A DNA stretch of 64,000 nt from Sphaerisporangium sp. TRM90804 (GTDB lineage Bacteria > Actinomycetota > Actinomycetes > Streptosporangiales > Streptosporangiaceae): positions 282,028 through 346,027 of the forward strand of contig NZ_JARWAC010000002.1 of NCBI RefSeq assembly GCF_029846175.1, read 5' to 3'. Numbering within the stretch: the stretch's first letter is position 1; every line of letters begins with the position of its first letter. A program made the translations under genes and the position numbers. The notes below the pieces were generated by a model. The model saw only the letters and a program-made list of their open reading frames with translations, had not been told where the DNA came from and ran no database searches. Below are positions 7,582 through 15,147 of the stretch, one piece after another.

Positions 7582-8955
7582 TCAGGCGAGGTTGTCGGAC
7601 AGCAGGCCGATGAGGGGGTCGCGGCGCACGCAGTTCTCCAGCGAGAACGAGTCGGCCAGGGCGGTCACCTCGTCGTCGTCCAGCCCGCCGAACAGCTCGG
7701 CGTACTCCGGCAGCAGTGCCTGGGCGATGAGGATGTGCCGGATGAGGTCGTCCACCTGGTAGCGGGCGCCCCACGGGTAGGGCTCCCAGCGCGGGAACTC
7801 CTCCTCGATGAGCCGGTGCAGCGGCGCGAGCACGTCGCCGGCCTCCTCCATCGTGGACCCCCAGCGGTCCGCGCCCAGCGCCTTCTTCCTGGCCACGAAG
7901 TCCCCGAAGCGGCGCAGGTAGGCCCCGTCGGGCGCGGCGTGCACCAGACCCTGCAACCCCACGTCCTTGTACGTCCACAGCGACCAGCCGGCGTCGTACC
8001 CGTCGAAGATCTCGAGCTGGTCGGACAGGATGCGGTAGCGCTGCTCGTCCACCTCGGGGTCACCGGTGTAGACGGGCCCGAACTCCCCGACCCACAGCGG
8101 CGTGCCGGTCTCGCGCTGGAACGCCGTGCGCTTCTCGAACGCCCGCTCCAGGTGGCCGCGGTCGACCCACTCCCCGCGCGTGTACCCCGGGTACGGGCCG
8201 CCGTGGGCGAACCCGGCCAGCGCGTAGTCGTGGCACACGAACACCGTGTTCTCGTACACTTCGCGGAAGATCGAGAAGTCGGTGGAGTAGGTGTTGCCGT
8301 CCAGGAACAGCACGTGCCCGGGGTCCACGGCCCGCAGCGCCTTGACCAGGCGGTCGTAGAAGGGGCCGACCACCCGCCCCTCGACGTCGCCGGGCTCGTT
8401 GATCGGGTTGTACCCGGCGACCCACGGGTTGTCCTTGTAGTGGTCGGCGATCGCCTCCCACAGGTGGACGGCGCGGTCCTGGAAGTGGCGGTGCCGCCAG
8501 AAGTTCGCCACGTGCGTGGGGTTGTCGGAGTGCCAGTGCTGGTTCTGGGAGCCGGGCAGCGCGTGCAGGTCGATCACGCTGTAGATGCGCCGCTCGGCGA
8601 GCAGGCCGATCACGCGGTCGAGATGGCGGAAACCGTCCTGGTTGATCTCCATCGGCCGGTCGTCGGACTCCCAGTGCCGGTAGTTGACCGGGATGCGGAC
8701 GCAGTTCATCCCCGTCTGGGCGAGCAGGTCGGCGTCCGCCGGGCCGAAGAACCGCGTCAGCAGCCGGTCGAAGAACAGCTGCTGCCGCTCCTCGCCCAGG
8801 ACGCCGCGCACGGCGTCGCGCATCGCCGACTCGTTGGCGGGGTAGCCGGTGATGAAGTTCTCCATGTTCATCCAGCCCCCGAGGCCCACCCCTCGCAGCC
8901 GTACGGGGGCGCCGTCGGCCGCGACCAGGCGGGATCCGGACACACGCAGGGTCAT
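7582..8955 (-). CDS. glycoside hydrolase family 5 (cellulase-superfamily enzyme)
   Basis: A 457-residue (beta/alpha)8 clan GH-A hydrolase with the acid/base Glu187 in YNPINEPGD and the nucleophile Glu291 in LWVGEFGP. The substrate loop has RGVGLGGWMN near the N-terminus, VRIPVNYRHW and IDLHALPG, all typical of GH5. No signal peptide is present, so it probably acts in the cytoplasm on imported oligosaccharides. ATG 8955 has AAGGAG five bases upstream. The upstream permease ends 67 nt before it, consistent with one operon. The GH5 subfamily and substrate (beta-glucan, mannan or xylan) cannot be decided by eye. Confidence 0.9.
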   Translation of the reverse strand: MTLRVSGSRLVAADGAPVRLRGVGLGGWMNMENFITGYPANESAMRDAVRGVLGEERQQLFFDRLLTRFFGPADADLLAQTGMNCVRIPVNYRHWESDDRPMEINQDGFRHLDRVIGLLAERRIYSVIDLHALPGSQNQHWHSDNPTHVANFWRHRHFQDRAVHLWEAIADHYKDNPWVAGYNPINEPGDVEGRVVGPFYDRLVKALRAVDPGHVLFLDGNTYSTDFSIFREVYENTVFVCHDYALAGFAHGGPYPGYTRGEWVDRGHLERAFEKRTAFQRETGTPLWVGEFGPVYTGDPEVDEQRYRILSDQLEIFDGYDAGWSLWTYKDVGLQGLVHAAPDGAYLRRFGDFVARKKALGADRWGSTMEEAGDVLAPLHRLIEEEFPRWEPYPWGARYQVDDLIRHILIAQALLPEYAELFGGLDDDEVTALADSFSLENCVRRDPLIGLLSDNLA

Positions 8956-9022
8956 CAGTACTCCTTGATGAGAAGCCGTGGTACAAGCCGCCGAGCCGTT
9001 CGGCGGGTCGTGTGTGGGGCGT

Positions 9023-9901
9023 TCATCCCTTTGACGCCCCCGCGGTGAGGCCACCGATGAGCTGGCGCTCCGCCACGGCGTAGAAGGCCAGGGCGGGCAC
9101 CATCGCCAGCACGACATAGGCGAGGATGCGCGCCGTGTCGGAGGAGTACTGGCCGTAGAACTGCTGGACGCCGAGCGGGAGCGTCCACCAGTTGGGGTCG
9201 TTGAAGACGACGAGCGGGAGGAAGAAGTTGTTCCAGCTCGCCACGATCGCGAGGACCGACACCGTGGCCAGGGCGGGCCGCGCCATCGGAAGCAGGATCC
9301 GCCAGAAGAAGCCGAAGGAGGTGCAGCCGTCGATGGTCGCGGCCTCCTCCACCTCGCGCGGGATGGTCCTGAAGAACGCGCGCAGCACGATGACGGTCAT
9401 CGGCACGCCGAACGCGGCCTGTGGAAGGATCACCCCGAGGGGGTTGTCGAGCAGCCCGAACGTGCGCAGCAGGACGAACAGCGGCAGGATCGCCACCGCG
9501 AACGGGAACATCAGCCCCATGGCGAACAGGGTGTAGATCAGCTCCCTGCCGCGGAACGCGAAGCGCGCGAAGACGAACGCCGCCATCGCCGACAGGACGA
9601 CGACGATCAAAGTCGTGGCGATCCCGATGAACACGCTGTTGAAGAGCTGGCGCCAGAACGAGCCCGACACCAGGACGCTGGTGTAGTTCTCCGGCACCCA
9701 CGGCGCGGGCAGGCCGAACGGGTTCGTGGAGAGCTGGCCGTTGTCCTTGAATCCGCCGACCAGCGCGAAGAGCAGCGGCACGACGACCCACGTGCTCAGC
9801 AGCAGCACGACGCCGTGCAGGATGACCGACTTGAGCCGGGTGTGCCGCCGGGGGGACGGCGGCCGGGCGTGGCGGCGGCCGCCGTCGATCGTCGCGGTCA
9901 T
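9023..9901 (-). CDS. carbohydrate ABC transporter permease, MalG-like
   Basis: A 292-residue inner-membrane permease with six predicted helices (first at about residues 25-47) and the cytoplasmic EAA loop VEEAATIDGCTSFGFFW, which docks on the ATPase. Belongs to the MalG/AraQ group of CUT1 sugar transporters. Its ATG overlaps the stop of the MalF-like gene (ATGA), so the two are translationally coupled. No ATPase gene lies in the operon. Actinomycete CUT1 systems commonly borrow a shared MsiK-type ATPase encoded elsewhere, and that is the likely case here. Confidence 0.93.
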   Translation of the reverse strand: MTATIDGGRRHARPPSPRRHTRLKSVILHGVVLLLSTWVVVPLLFALVGGFKDNGQLSTNPFGLPAPWVPENYTSVLVSGSFWRQLFNSVFIGIATTLIVVVLSAMAAFVFARFAFRGRELIYTLFAMGLMFPFAVAILPLFVLLRTFGLLDNPLGVILPQAAFGVPMTVIVLRAFFRTIPREVEEAATIDGCTSFGFFWRILLPMARPALATVSVLAIVASWNNFFLPLVVFNDPNWWTLPLGVQQFYGQYSSDTARILAYVVLAMVPALAFYAVAERQLIGGLTAGASKG

Positions 9902-10899
9902 CGCTGGTCTCGCATGGAGGTGATGGCTCCTTCTGTGTCGCGGCGCATGACGAAGCGCTGGTATCCGAGGGCGAAGACCAGGCTGATTAGGAACATCACG
10001 ACGCTGATCGCGCTGGCGTAGCCGATCTGGGACCGCTTGAAGCCGAACTGGAACATGGTGACGGCCATGGTCTCCGAGGAGTGGATCGGGCCTCCGGCGG
10101 TCAGCACCCACACCAGGTCGAAGAGCTGGATGGTGCCGATGATGGCCAGGAAGACGCTGATGCGGATCGTCGGCCCGAGCAGCGGCAGCGTGACGTAGCG
10201 GAACTGGGCCCAGCTCCCGGCGCCGTCGATCGCCGCGGCCTCGCCCAGCTCCTTGGGGATCCCCTGGCGCCCGGCCAGGTAGAGGATCATGTGGAAGCCG
10301 AAGTACTTCCAGGTCATGACGAGGAAGACCGAGGTCATGACGGTGGAGGGCTCGGCGAGCCAGGAGGACTCCAGCGCGCTCAGGCCCAGCGAGCGCAGGA
10401 TCTGGTTGGCCAGGCCCGACTCCGGCGAGAGGATGCTCGTGAACAGTACGGCCGTGATCACCTCGGACAGCACGTACGGGGCGAAGAACAGCAGCCGGTA
10501 GAACGCCCGGCCCCGCATCTTCTGGTTGAGCAGCATGGCGATGGCCAGCGAGAGCGGGAGCTGGATCAGCAGCGAGAGGCCGATCAGCAGGGCGCCCCGG
10601 TTGAGGTCGCCGAGGAAGACCTCGTCGGAGAACAGCCGGGTGAAGTTGTCGAGGCCGACGAACTGGGTCGGCAGCCCGCCCAGGCCGTTCCACTTGAACA
10701 CGCTGGTGTACATGGCGACGGCGATGGGCGCCAGCACCAGCAGCCCGAACAGCACGAGCGCCGGCAGCAGGAACAGCGTGATGGTCACCAGCCCGGTCAT
10801 CCGGCGGCGCCGGGCCGTCGGCGGGCCTGACGTCCGCGGCCGGCGCGGTGGGGCCGCCTTCGTCTCCGGTCGTTCGTACGTCAGCGCCGGACGTGTCAT
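9898..10899 (-). CDS. carbohydrate ABC transporter permease, MalF-like
   Basis: A 333-residue permease partner of the MalG-like protein. An Arg/Pro-rich cytoplasmic N-terminus (1-35) precedes six helices. The EAA motif is ELGEAAAIDGAGSWAQFR. It follows the sugar-binding lipoprotein gene after a 115-bp gap that contains a long stem-loop (10953-11006). It overlaps the next gene by four bases (ATGA). Part of the import system for the oligosaccharide handled by the GH5 and GH43 enzymes. Confidence 0.93.
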   Translation of the reverse strand: MTRPALTYERPETKAAPPRRPRTSGPPTARRRRMTGLVTITLFLLPALVLFGLLVLAPIAVAMYTSVFKWNGLGGLPTQFVGLDNFTRLFSDEVFLGDLNRGALLIGLSLLIQLPLSLAIAMLLNQKMRGRAFYRLLFFAPYVLSEVITAVLFTSILSPESGLANQILRSLGLSALESSWLAEPSTVMTSVFLVMTWKYFGFHMILYLAGRQGIPKELGEAAAIDGAGSWAQFRYVTLPLLGPTIRISVFLAIIGTIQLFDLVWVLTAGGPIHSSETMAVTMFQFGFKRSQIGYASAISVVMFLISLVFALGYQRFVMRRDTEGAITSMRDQR

Positions 10900-10952
10900 C
10901 TCGCTCCGCTCCGCGTGCGGGCCGGGCGGCGCCCGGCGGTCGGTCCTGTCAA

Positions 10953-11006
10953 GGGGCGGCGCCGGGCCCCGGCCCGCGTGTCGCGGCCGGGGCCCGGCAC
11001 CGCCCC
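10953..11006. other. intercistronic stem-loop, 22-bp stem with one mismatch
   Basis: Arms 10953-10974 and 10985-11006 are inverted copies (GGGGCGGCGCCGGGCCCC… against its complement) with a 10-nt loop. It begins 9 nt after the sugar-binding-protein stop and precedes the permease gene. There is no T-run, so it is more likely an RNA-stabilising or attenuating element that keeps binding protein in excess over permeases than a full terminator. Confidence 0.75.
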
Positions 11007-11014
11007 GCCCCGCG

Positions 11015-12301
11015 CTACTCCGTCTTGGCCGTCTCGGTGACGGCCTGTGTCACCTGCTCGGGCGTCTTGGAGCCGGCGATGAGGGCCGCCACGCTGTCGT
11101 TGACCTCCTGGCCGACGGCCGGCGGGTAGGCCTGGTCGAGGTAGAGCTGGAACCCGCTGGCCGTGGCCAGCGCCTTGGCCACCACCGCCAGGTTCGGGTC
11201 CTTGACGGCCTCCTCCTCGCCCTTGAGCACCGGCAGCAGCGCCCCGCTCTCCACCGCCTGGCGGTGGACGTCGGCCCGGGAGATGAACTTCACGAAGTCG
11301 ACGGCCGCGGGCGGGGCGTTCACCCCGATGGCGTAGCCTCCGCCGCCTCCGAAGACGTCGGTGGGCGAGCCCTTGCCGCCCTCGACCGCGGGGAAGCCGA
11401 AGAACCCGAGGTCGTCGCCGAGGCCCTTGCCGACGTCGTTCTGCGTGACCGGGGCCCACTGGCCCATCAGCTCCATCGCGGCCTTGCCGTTGGAGACGGC
11501 CGCGGCCTGCCCGTCCGGCGTGCCGTAGGCGGCGCCGAGGAAGCCCTTCTGGAACGGCTGGAGGTCGACCAGTTCCTTCAGCTTCGCTCCGGCGGCGACG
11601 AAGTCGGGCTTGTTGAAGTCGTCGTCGACGGTCGCCTGCTTGAGCGCGTCGAGGCCGGCGATGCGCATGGCCAGGTAGGCCCAGTAGTAGTGGCCGGGCC
11701 ACTTCTCCTTGCCGGCCAGCGCGATCGGCGTGGTGCCCGAGGCCTTGAGCTTCTTGACGGCTTCCAGGAACGCCGTCCAGGTGGTGGGCGGCTCGGTGAT
11801 GCCTGCCTTCTCGAACAGCGCCTTGTTGTACCAGAATCCGACCATGCCGATGTCGCTGGGAACCGCGTAGGTCTTGCCGTCGAACTGGTAGGCCTGCATG
11901 GCCGCGGGGGTGAAGTCGGCGATCCAGGTCGCCGCCTCCGAGGAGATGTCCCTGACGAGACCGGCGTCGATCTGCTGCTTCAGAACGCCGCCGCCCCAGG
12001 TGGAGTAGATGTCCGGGGTCTTGCCGGACTGGGTGACGGTGGAGATCTTGGCCTTGAAAGCCTCGTTCTCGATGGGTACGTTCTTGATGGTGACGTTCGG
12101 GTTGGCGGTCTGGTACTCCTTGACCTTCTGCGCCCAGAACGACTTCAGCGGCTCGGTGGTGGAGATGTTCCACCACTCGACGGTGACCTTCCCGGCCGAG
12201 GCGGACCCGCCCTGCGCGCCGCCGGTGTCCCCCTGTCCGCAGGCCCCAAGCAGTAGCGCGCCCGCCGCCAATAACACCGCACCTCGCCGGCTCAACGACA
12301 T
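11015..12301 (-). CDS. sugar ABC transporter substrate-binding lipoprotein
   Basis: A 428-residue extracytoplasmic family 1 solute-binding protein. The signal peptide ends in the lipobox LLLGAC (Cys at about residue 22), followed by a Gly/Ser-rich tether and VEWWNISTTEP, the usual first strand. ATG 12301 is chosen because the lipoprotein signal starts there. First gene of the minus-strand operon, read from a TTGACG-18-TACTCT promoter (12407-12436), with two candidate LacI operators between promoter and gene. Confidence 0.93.
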   Translation of the reverse strand: MSLSRRGAVLLAAGALLLGACGQGDTGGAQGGSASAGKVTVEWWNISTTEPLKSFWAQKVKEYQTANPNVTIKNVPIENEAFKAKISTVTQSGKTPDIYSTWGGGVLKQQIDAGLVRDISSEAATWIADFTPAAMQAYQFDGKTYAVPSDIGMVGFWYNKALFEKAGITEPPTTWTAFLEAVKKLKASGTTPIALAGKEKWPGHYYWAYLAMRIAGLDALKQATVDDDFNKPDFVAAGAKLKELVDLQPFQKGFLGAAYGTPDGQAAAVSNGKAAMELMGQWAPVTQNDVGKGLGDDLGFFGFPAVEGGKGSPTDVFGGGGGYAIGVNAPPAAVDFVKFISRADVHRQAVESGALLPVLKGEEEAVKDPNLAVVAKALATASGFQLYLDQAYPPAVGQEVNDSVAALIAGSKTPEQVTQAVTETAKTE

Positions 12302-12365
12302 TACAGTGGTTCCCTTCCTCAATAACGGACGCGTTCCACGATCGGAGGAAGCGCTCCGAGGATCT

Positions 12366-12378
12366 CTGAAACTTTCTT
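12366..12378. promoter_or_regulatory. candidate LacI-family operator O1
   Basis: CTGAAACTTTCTT: its complement matches the palindrome CCGAAAGTTTCGG at 10 of 13 positions. Lies downstream of the binding-protein promoter; its centre is 21 bp from that of O2, i.e. two helical turns. Confidence 0.6.
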
Positions 12379-12386
12379 TGACACCC

Positions 12387-12399
12387 CCGAATGTTTCGT
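12387..12399. promoter_or_regulatory. candidate LacI-family operator O2
   Basis: CCGAATGTTTCGT matches CCGAAAGTTTCGG at 11 of 13 positions. It overlaps the expected transcription start of the minus-strand transport operon, the usual place for repression. Confidence 0.65.
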
Positions 12400-12406
12400 G
12401 ATCCGG

Positions 12407-12436
12407 AGAGTACGTAAACCCCGTGTAACACGTCAA
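12407..12436 (-). promoter_or_regulatory. promoter of the sugar transport operon
   Basis: On the minus strand: -35 TTGACG (12436-12431), 18-bp spacer, -10 TACTCT (12412-12407). This is close to the housekeeping sigma consensus of actinomycetes. It reads toward the sugar-binding lipoprotein, giving a leader of about 100 nt. Confidence 0.65.
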
Positions 12437-12522
12437 TAGCCAGCGAGCGAGTGCTGCGTTCGACACGAATCCGATACCCGGGCACCGGGAGCTCCGGGAT
12501 TCGGCACCCCGCGCGGCCGAGT

Positions 12523-12537
12523 TCCGAAAGTTTCGGA
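12523..12537. promoter_or_regulatory. candidate LacI-family operator O3 (autoregulatory)
   Basis: TCCGAAAGTTTCGGA is a perfect inverted repeat apart from its single central base. It ends 13 bp before the lacI start codon and abuts the TACACT -10 hexamer, so a bound repressor would block its own promoter. Confidence 0.75.
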
Positions 12538-12543
12538 TACACT
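12538..12543 (+). promoter_or_regulatory. -10 hexamer of the lacI-type gene, implying a leaderless mRNA
   Basis: TACACT lies seven bases before the ATG at 12551, and no Shine-Dalgarno sequence precedes that ATG. Transcription would start at or within a base or two of the start codon. No good -35 is seen (GGCCGA at 17-bp spacing). Confidence 0.45.
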
Positions 12544-12550
12544 CCCTCGC

Positions 12551-13564
12551 ATGTCAGCGAAGAGGCGGGTCACCATCGCTCTGATCGCCGAGGAGGCCGG
12601 GGTTTCCGTCCCCACCGTCTCCAAGGTCGTCAATGGTCGCCCCGAGGTAGCGCCCGAAACCCGCCGCCGGGTCGAGCGCCTGCTCCATCAGCACGGTTAC
12701 CAGCGGCGCACCGGGCAGAGCGACGGCCCCGTGGGCCTGATCGACCTGGTCTTCGCCGAGATCGAGAGCCCCTGGGCGATGGAGATCATCCGGGGCGCCG
12801 AGACCGCGGCGCGCGAGGCCGACGCCGGCGTCGTCGTCTCGGTGCTGCACACCCACGCCGGGCCCGGCCGCGACTGGCTCGACCGCATCGCCGCCCGGCG
12901 CACCGACGGCGTCGTGCTCGTGGCCTCCCGCCTGACCCGCCGCCAGCACGGCCAGCTCCTGGCGCGCGCCATCCCGTTCGTCATCGTCGACCCCGAGGGC
13001 GAGCCCGCGCCCGACGTCGCCTCGGTCGGGGCGACCAACTGGCACGGCGGCCTGGCCGCCACCCGCCACCTGCTGGAGCTCGGGCACCGGCGCATCGGCA
13101 TGATCGGCGGCCCCGCCGAGATGCTGTGCAGCCGGGCGCGCATCGACGGCTACCGCGCCGCGCTGGAGACCGCCGGCCTGCCCGTGGACATCGGCCTGAT
13201 CCGCTACGGCGACTTCCTGGTCGACTCCGGCCACCTGCACGGCAAGGAGTTCCTCGAACTGGACGACCCGCCGACCGCCATCTTCGCGGGCAGCGACATG
13301 CAGGCGTTCGGCGTCTTCGAGGCCGCCCGCCGTGCCGGGCTGCGCGTTCCCGACGACCTGAGCGTCGTCGGGTTCGACGACCTGCCGCTGGCGCGCTCGG
13401 CCTGGCCGCCGCTCACCACCGTGCGCCAGCCGCTGGAGGAGATGGCCGCGCTGGCCACCCGCATGGCGCTGGAGATCTCCCGGGGGGAGATCCCCGAGAC
13501 CCGGCGGGTCGAGCTGGCCACCGACCTGCTGATCCGCGACAGCACGGCGCCGCCGCGAGCCTGA
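12551..13564 (+). CDS. LacI-family transcriptional regulator of the polysaccharide island
   Basis: A 337-residue repressor. The N-terminal helix-turn-helix is IALIAEEAGVSVPTVSKVV (residues 9-27) with the hinge helix VAPETRRRVERLL. The rest is a periplasmic-binding-protein-like sensor domain (VGLIDLVF, GVVLVASRL, FAGSDMQAFGVF, DLSVVGFDDLPLA) that binds a sugar inducer. It sits between the divergent transport operon and the GH30 operon. Near-identical 13-bp palindromes precede all three transcription units, so it very probably represses both sides and itself. The inducer is presumably the imported oligosaccharide. Confidence 0.93.
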   Translation: MSAKRRVTIALIAEEAGVSVPTVSKVVNGRPEVAPETRRRVERLLHQHGYQRRTGQSDGPVGLIDLVFAEIESPWAMEIIRGAETAAREADAGVVVSVLHTHAGPGRDWLDRIAARRTDGVVLVASRLTRRQHGQLLARAIPFVIVDPEGEPAPDVASVGATNWHGGLAATRHLLELGHRRIGMIGGPAEMLCSRARIDGYRAALETAGLPVDIGLIRYGDFLVDSGHLHGKEFLELDDPPTAIFAGSDMQAFGVFEAARRAGLRVPDDLSVVGFDDLPLARSAWPPLTTVRQPLEEMAALATRMALEISRGEIPETRRVELATDLLIRDSTAPPRA

Positions 13565-13615
13565 CGGGGCTGCCACCGAAAGATTTCGACACCGTTCCAC
13601 CGCGTGGACCGGGTC

Positions 13616-13644
13616 TTGACGCATGCCCGTCGGACGTTTAGGTT
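13616..13644 (+). promoter_or_regulatory. promoter of the GH30 operon
   Basis: -35 TTGACG (13616-13621), 17-bp spacer, -10 TAGGTT (13639-13644), a strong housekeeping-type promoter. Its transcript would run through operator O4 about 30 bp downstream before the GH30 start. Confidence 0.7.
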
Positions 13645-13672
13645 TCGGGGCGCGAAAACTCTCGTAAATCTT

Positions 13673-13685
13673 CTGAAAGTTTCGG
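13673..13685. promoter_or_regulatory. candidate LacI-family operator O4
   Basis: CTGAAAGTTTCGG, part of a longer 17-bp inverted repeat TTCTGAAAGTTTCGGAA (13671-13687). It lies between the GH30 promoter and its GTG start. Confidence 0.75.
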
Positions 13686-13695
13686 AAGGGGTTCC

Positions 13696-15147
13696 GTGCC
13701 CAGACGAGTTCACGCCGCCTTGGCCGCCGGGCTGGCACTGGCCGCGCTCACCGGTTCGCACGCCAGCGCCGCCTCAGGCGCCGGGAACTCCTCACCACCA
13801 CCGGAAAGCGCTTCCCCCTCCATTGTCCTGGACGCGCGTACGCGGCACCAGTCCATCGACGGGTTCGGCTTCTCCCAGGCCTTCCAGCGGGCCGACGTCA
13901 TGCACGGCGCCCGCGGCCTGTCCGAGCAGCACCAGCGCGAGGTGCTCGACCTGCTGCTCAGCCGCGACAAGGGCGCCGGGCTGAGCATCCTGCGCCTCGG
14001 CATCGGCTCCTCGGCGGAAGACCCCTACGACCTCATGCGCAGCATCGCGCCCACCGACCCCGGCGGCCCGGACGCCGAACCGGTGTACGAGTGGGACGGC
14101 GACGACGGCGGCCAGGTGTGGCTCGCCAAGGAGGCCAAGGCCTACGGGGTGCGCCGCTTCTACGCCGACGCGTGGAGCGCCCCGGGCTACATGAAGGACA
14201 ACGGCAGCGACTCCAACGGCGGCACCCTGTGCGGCCTGAGCGGCACCAGCTGCGCCGGCGGCGACTGGCGGCGCGCCTACGCCGAGTACCTGGTGCAGTA
14301 CACCCGGTTCTACGCCCGCGAAGGCATCAAGATCACCGACCTGGGCTTCACCAACGAGCCCGACCTCACGGTGCCCTACGCCTCGATGCGCTTCACGCCC
14401 GAGCAGGCCGCCGAGTTCGTCAAGGTCCTCGGGCCGGTCGCCGCGCGGGCCGGGCTGAAGGTCGCCTGCTGCGACGCCGCCGGGTGGGACGTGCAGGAGA
14501 GGTACACCAAGGCCATCGAGGCCGACCCGCAGGCGGCCCGATGGGTCGCCACCCACACCGGCCACCCGTACGTGGACCCGATCGACCACCCGCTGCCGAC
14601 CCGGCGCCCCACCTGGATGTCGGAGTGGTCGCCCAACGGCACCACCTGGAACGAGAACTGGGACGACGGCAGCGGCTACGACGGGTTCGCCGTGGCGTCC
14701 AACATCCACGAGGCCCTGGCGACCGCGAACGTCAGCGGCTACGTCTACTGGTTCGGCGCCTCCCTCGGCGCCACGCGCGGGCTCATCCAGCTCGACGGCG
14801 ACGCCTACCGGGTGTCCAAGCGCCTGTGGGCGCTGGCCGCCTACAGCCGCTTCATCCGGCCGGGCGCCGTTCGCATCGGCGCGCGCACCACCGCCGAGGG
14901 GCTGAAGGTCTCCGCCTTCCGCAACGCCGACGGCAGCAGGGTCGTCGAGATCCTCAACACCGGCACGGCGGCCGTCTCCGCGAACCTCGTCACCGGCGGC
15001 GGGCGCGCCACCGCCTACCGCACCGACGCCGAGAACTCGCTGACCCCGGTGAACGCCCTGCGCGGCCACGGGGCCCACGCGCGGGCCGAGCTGGCGCCGC
15101 GCTCGCTCACCACGATCGTCCTCGACGGCAGGGGACACGCCGGATGA
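13696..15147 (+). CDS. secreted glycoside hydrolase family 30 (endo-xylanase / endo-galactanase type)
   Basis: A 483-residue enzyme with an N-terminal signal peptide (Arg-rich start, hydrophobic 7-19, probable cleavage after SHASA). The clan GH-A barrel carries acid/base Glu221 in GFTNEPDL and nucleophile Glu310 in TWMSEWS, followed by the beta-sandwich that caps GH30 enzymes (about 385-480). QSIDGFGFSQAF near the N-terminus is typical of the family. It would make the oligosaccharides that the ABC system imports. The GTG start has GGAAGGGG just upstream, partly overlapping operator O4. Its stop overlaps the next start (ATGA). The exact polysaccharide is not determined by sequence inspection. 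Confidence 0.92.
   Translation: MPRRVHAALAAGLALAALTGSHASAASGAGNSSPPPESASPSIVLDARTRHQSIDGFGFSQAFQRADVMHGARGLSEQHQREVLDLLLSRDKGAGLSILRLGIGSSAEDPYDLMRSIAPTDPGGPDAEPVYEWDGDDGGQVWLAKEAKAYGVRRFYADAWSAPGYMKDNGSDSNGGTLCGLSGTSCAGGDWRRAYAEYLVQYTRFYAREGIKITDLGFTNEPDLTVPYASMRFTPEQAAEFVKVLGPVAARAGLKVACCDAAGWDVQERYTKAIEADPQAARWVATHTGHPYVDPIDHPLPTRRPTWMSEWSPNGTTWNENWDDGSGYDGFAVASNIHEALATANVSGYVYWFGASLGATRGLIQLDGDAYRVSKRLWALAAYSRFIRPGAVRIGARTTAEGLKVSAFRNADGSRVVEILNTGTAAVSANLVTGGGRATAYRTDAENSLTPVNALRGHGAHARAELAPRSLTTIVLDGRGHAG

Noticed and set aside
9023..10693. 556-codon minus-strand ORF over both permease genes
   Set aside because: Only its last 292 codons are the MalG-like permease; the rest is a shadow frame of the MalF-like gene.
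13576..13588. operator-like CCGAAAGATTTCG just after the lacI-type gene
   Set aside because: Half-sites are good but separated by two bases instead of one, so it is not counted with the four sites; it could still be weakly bound.
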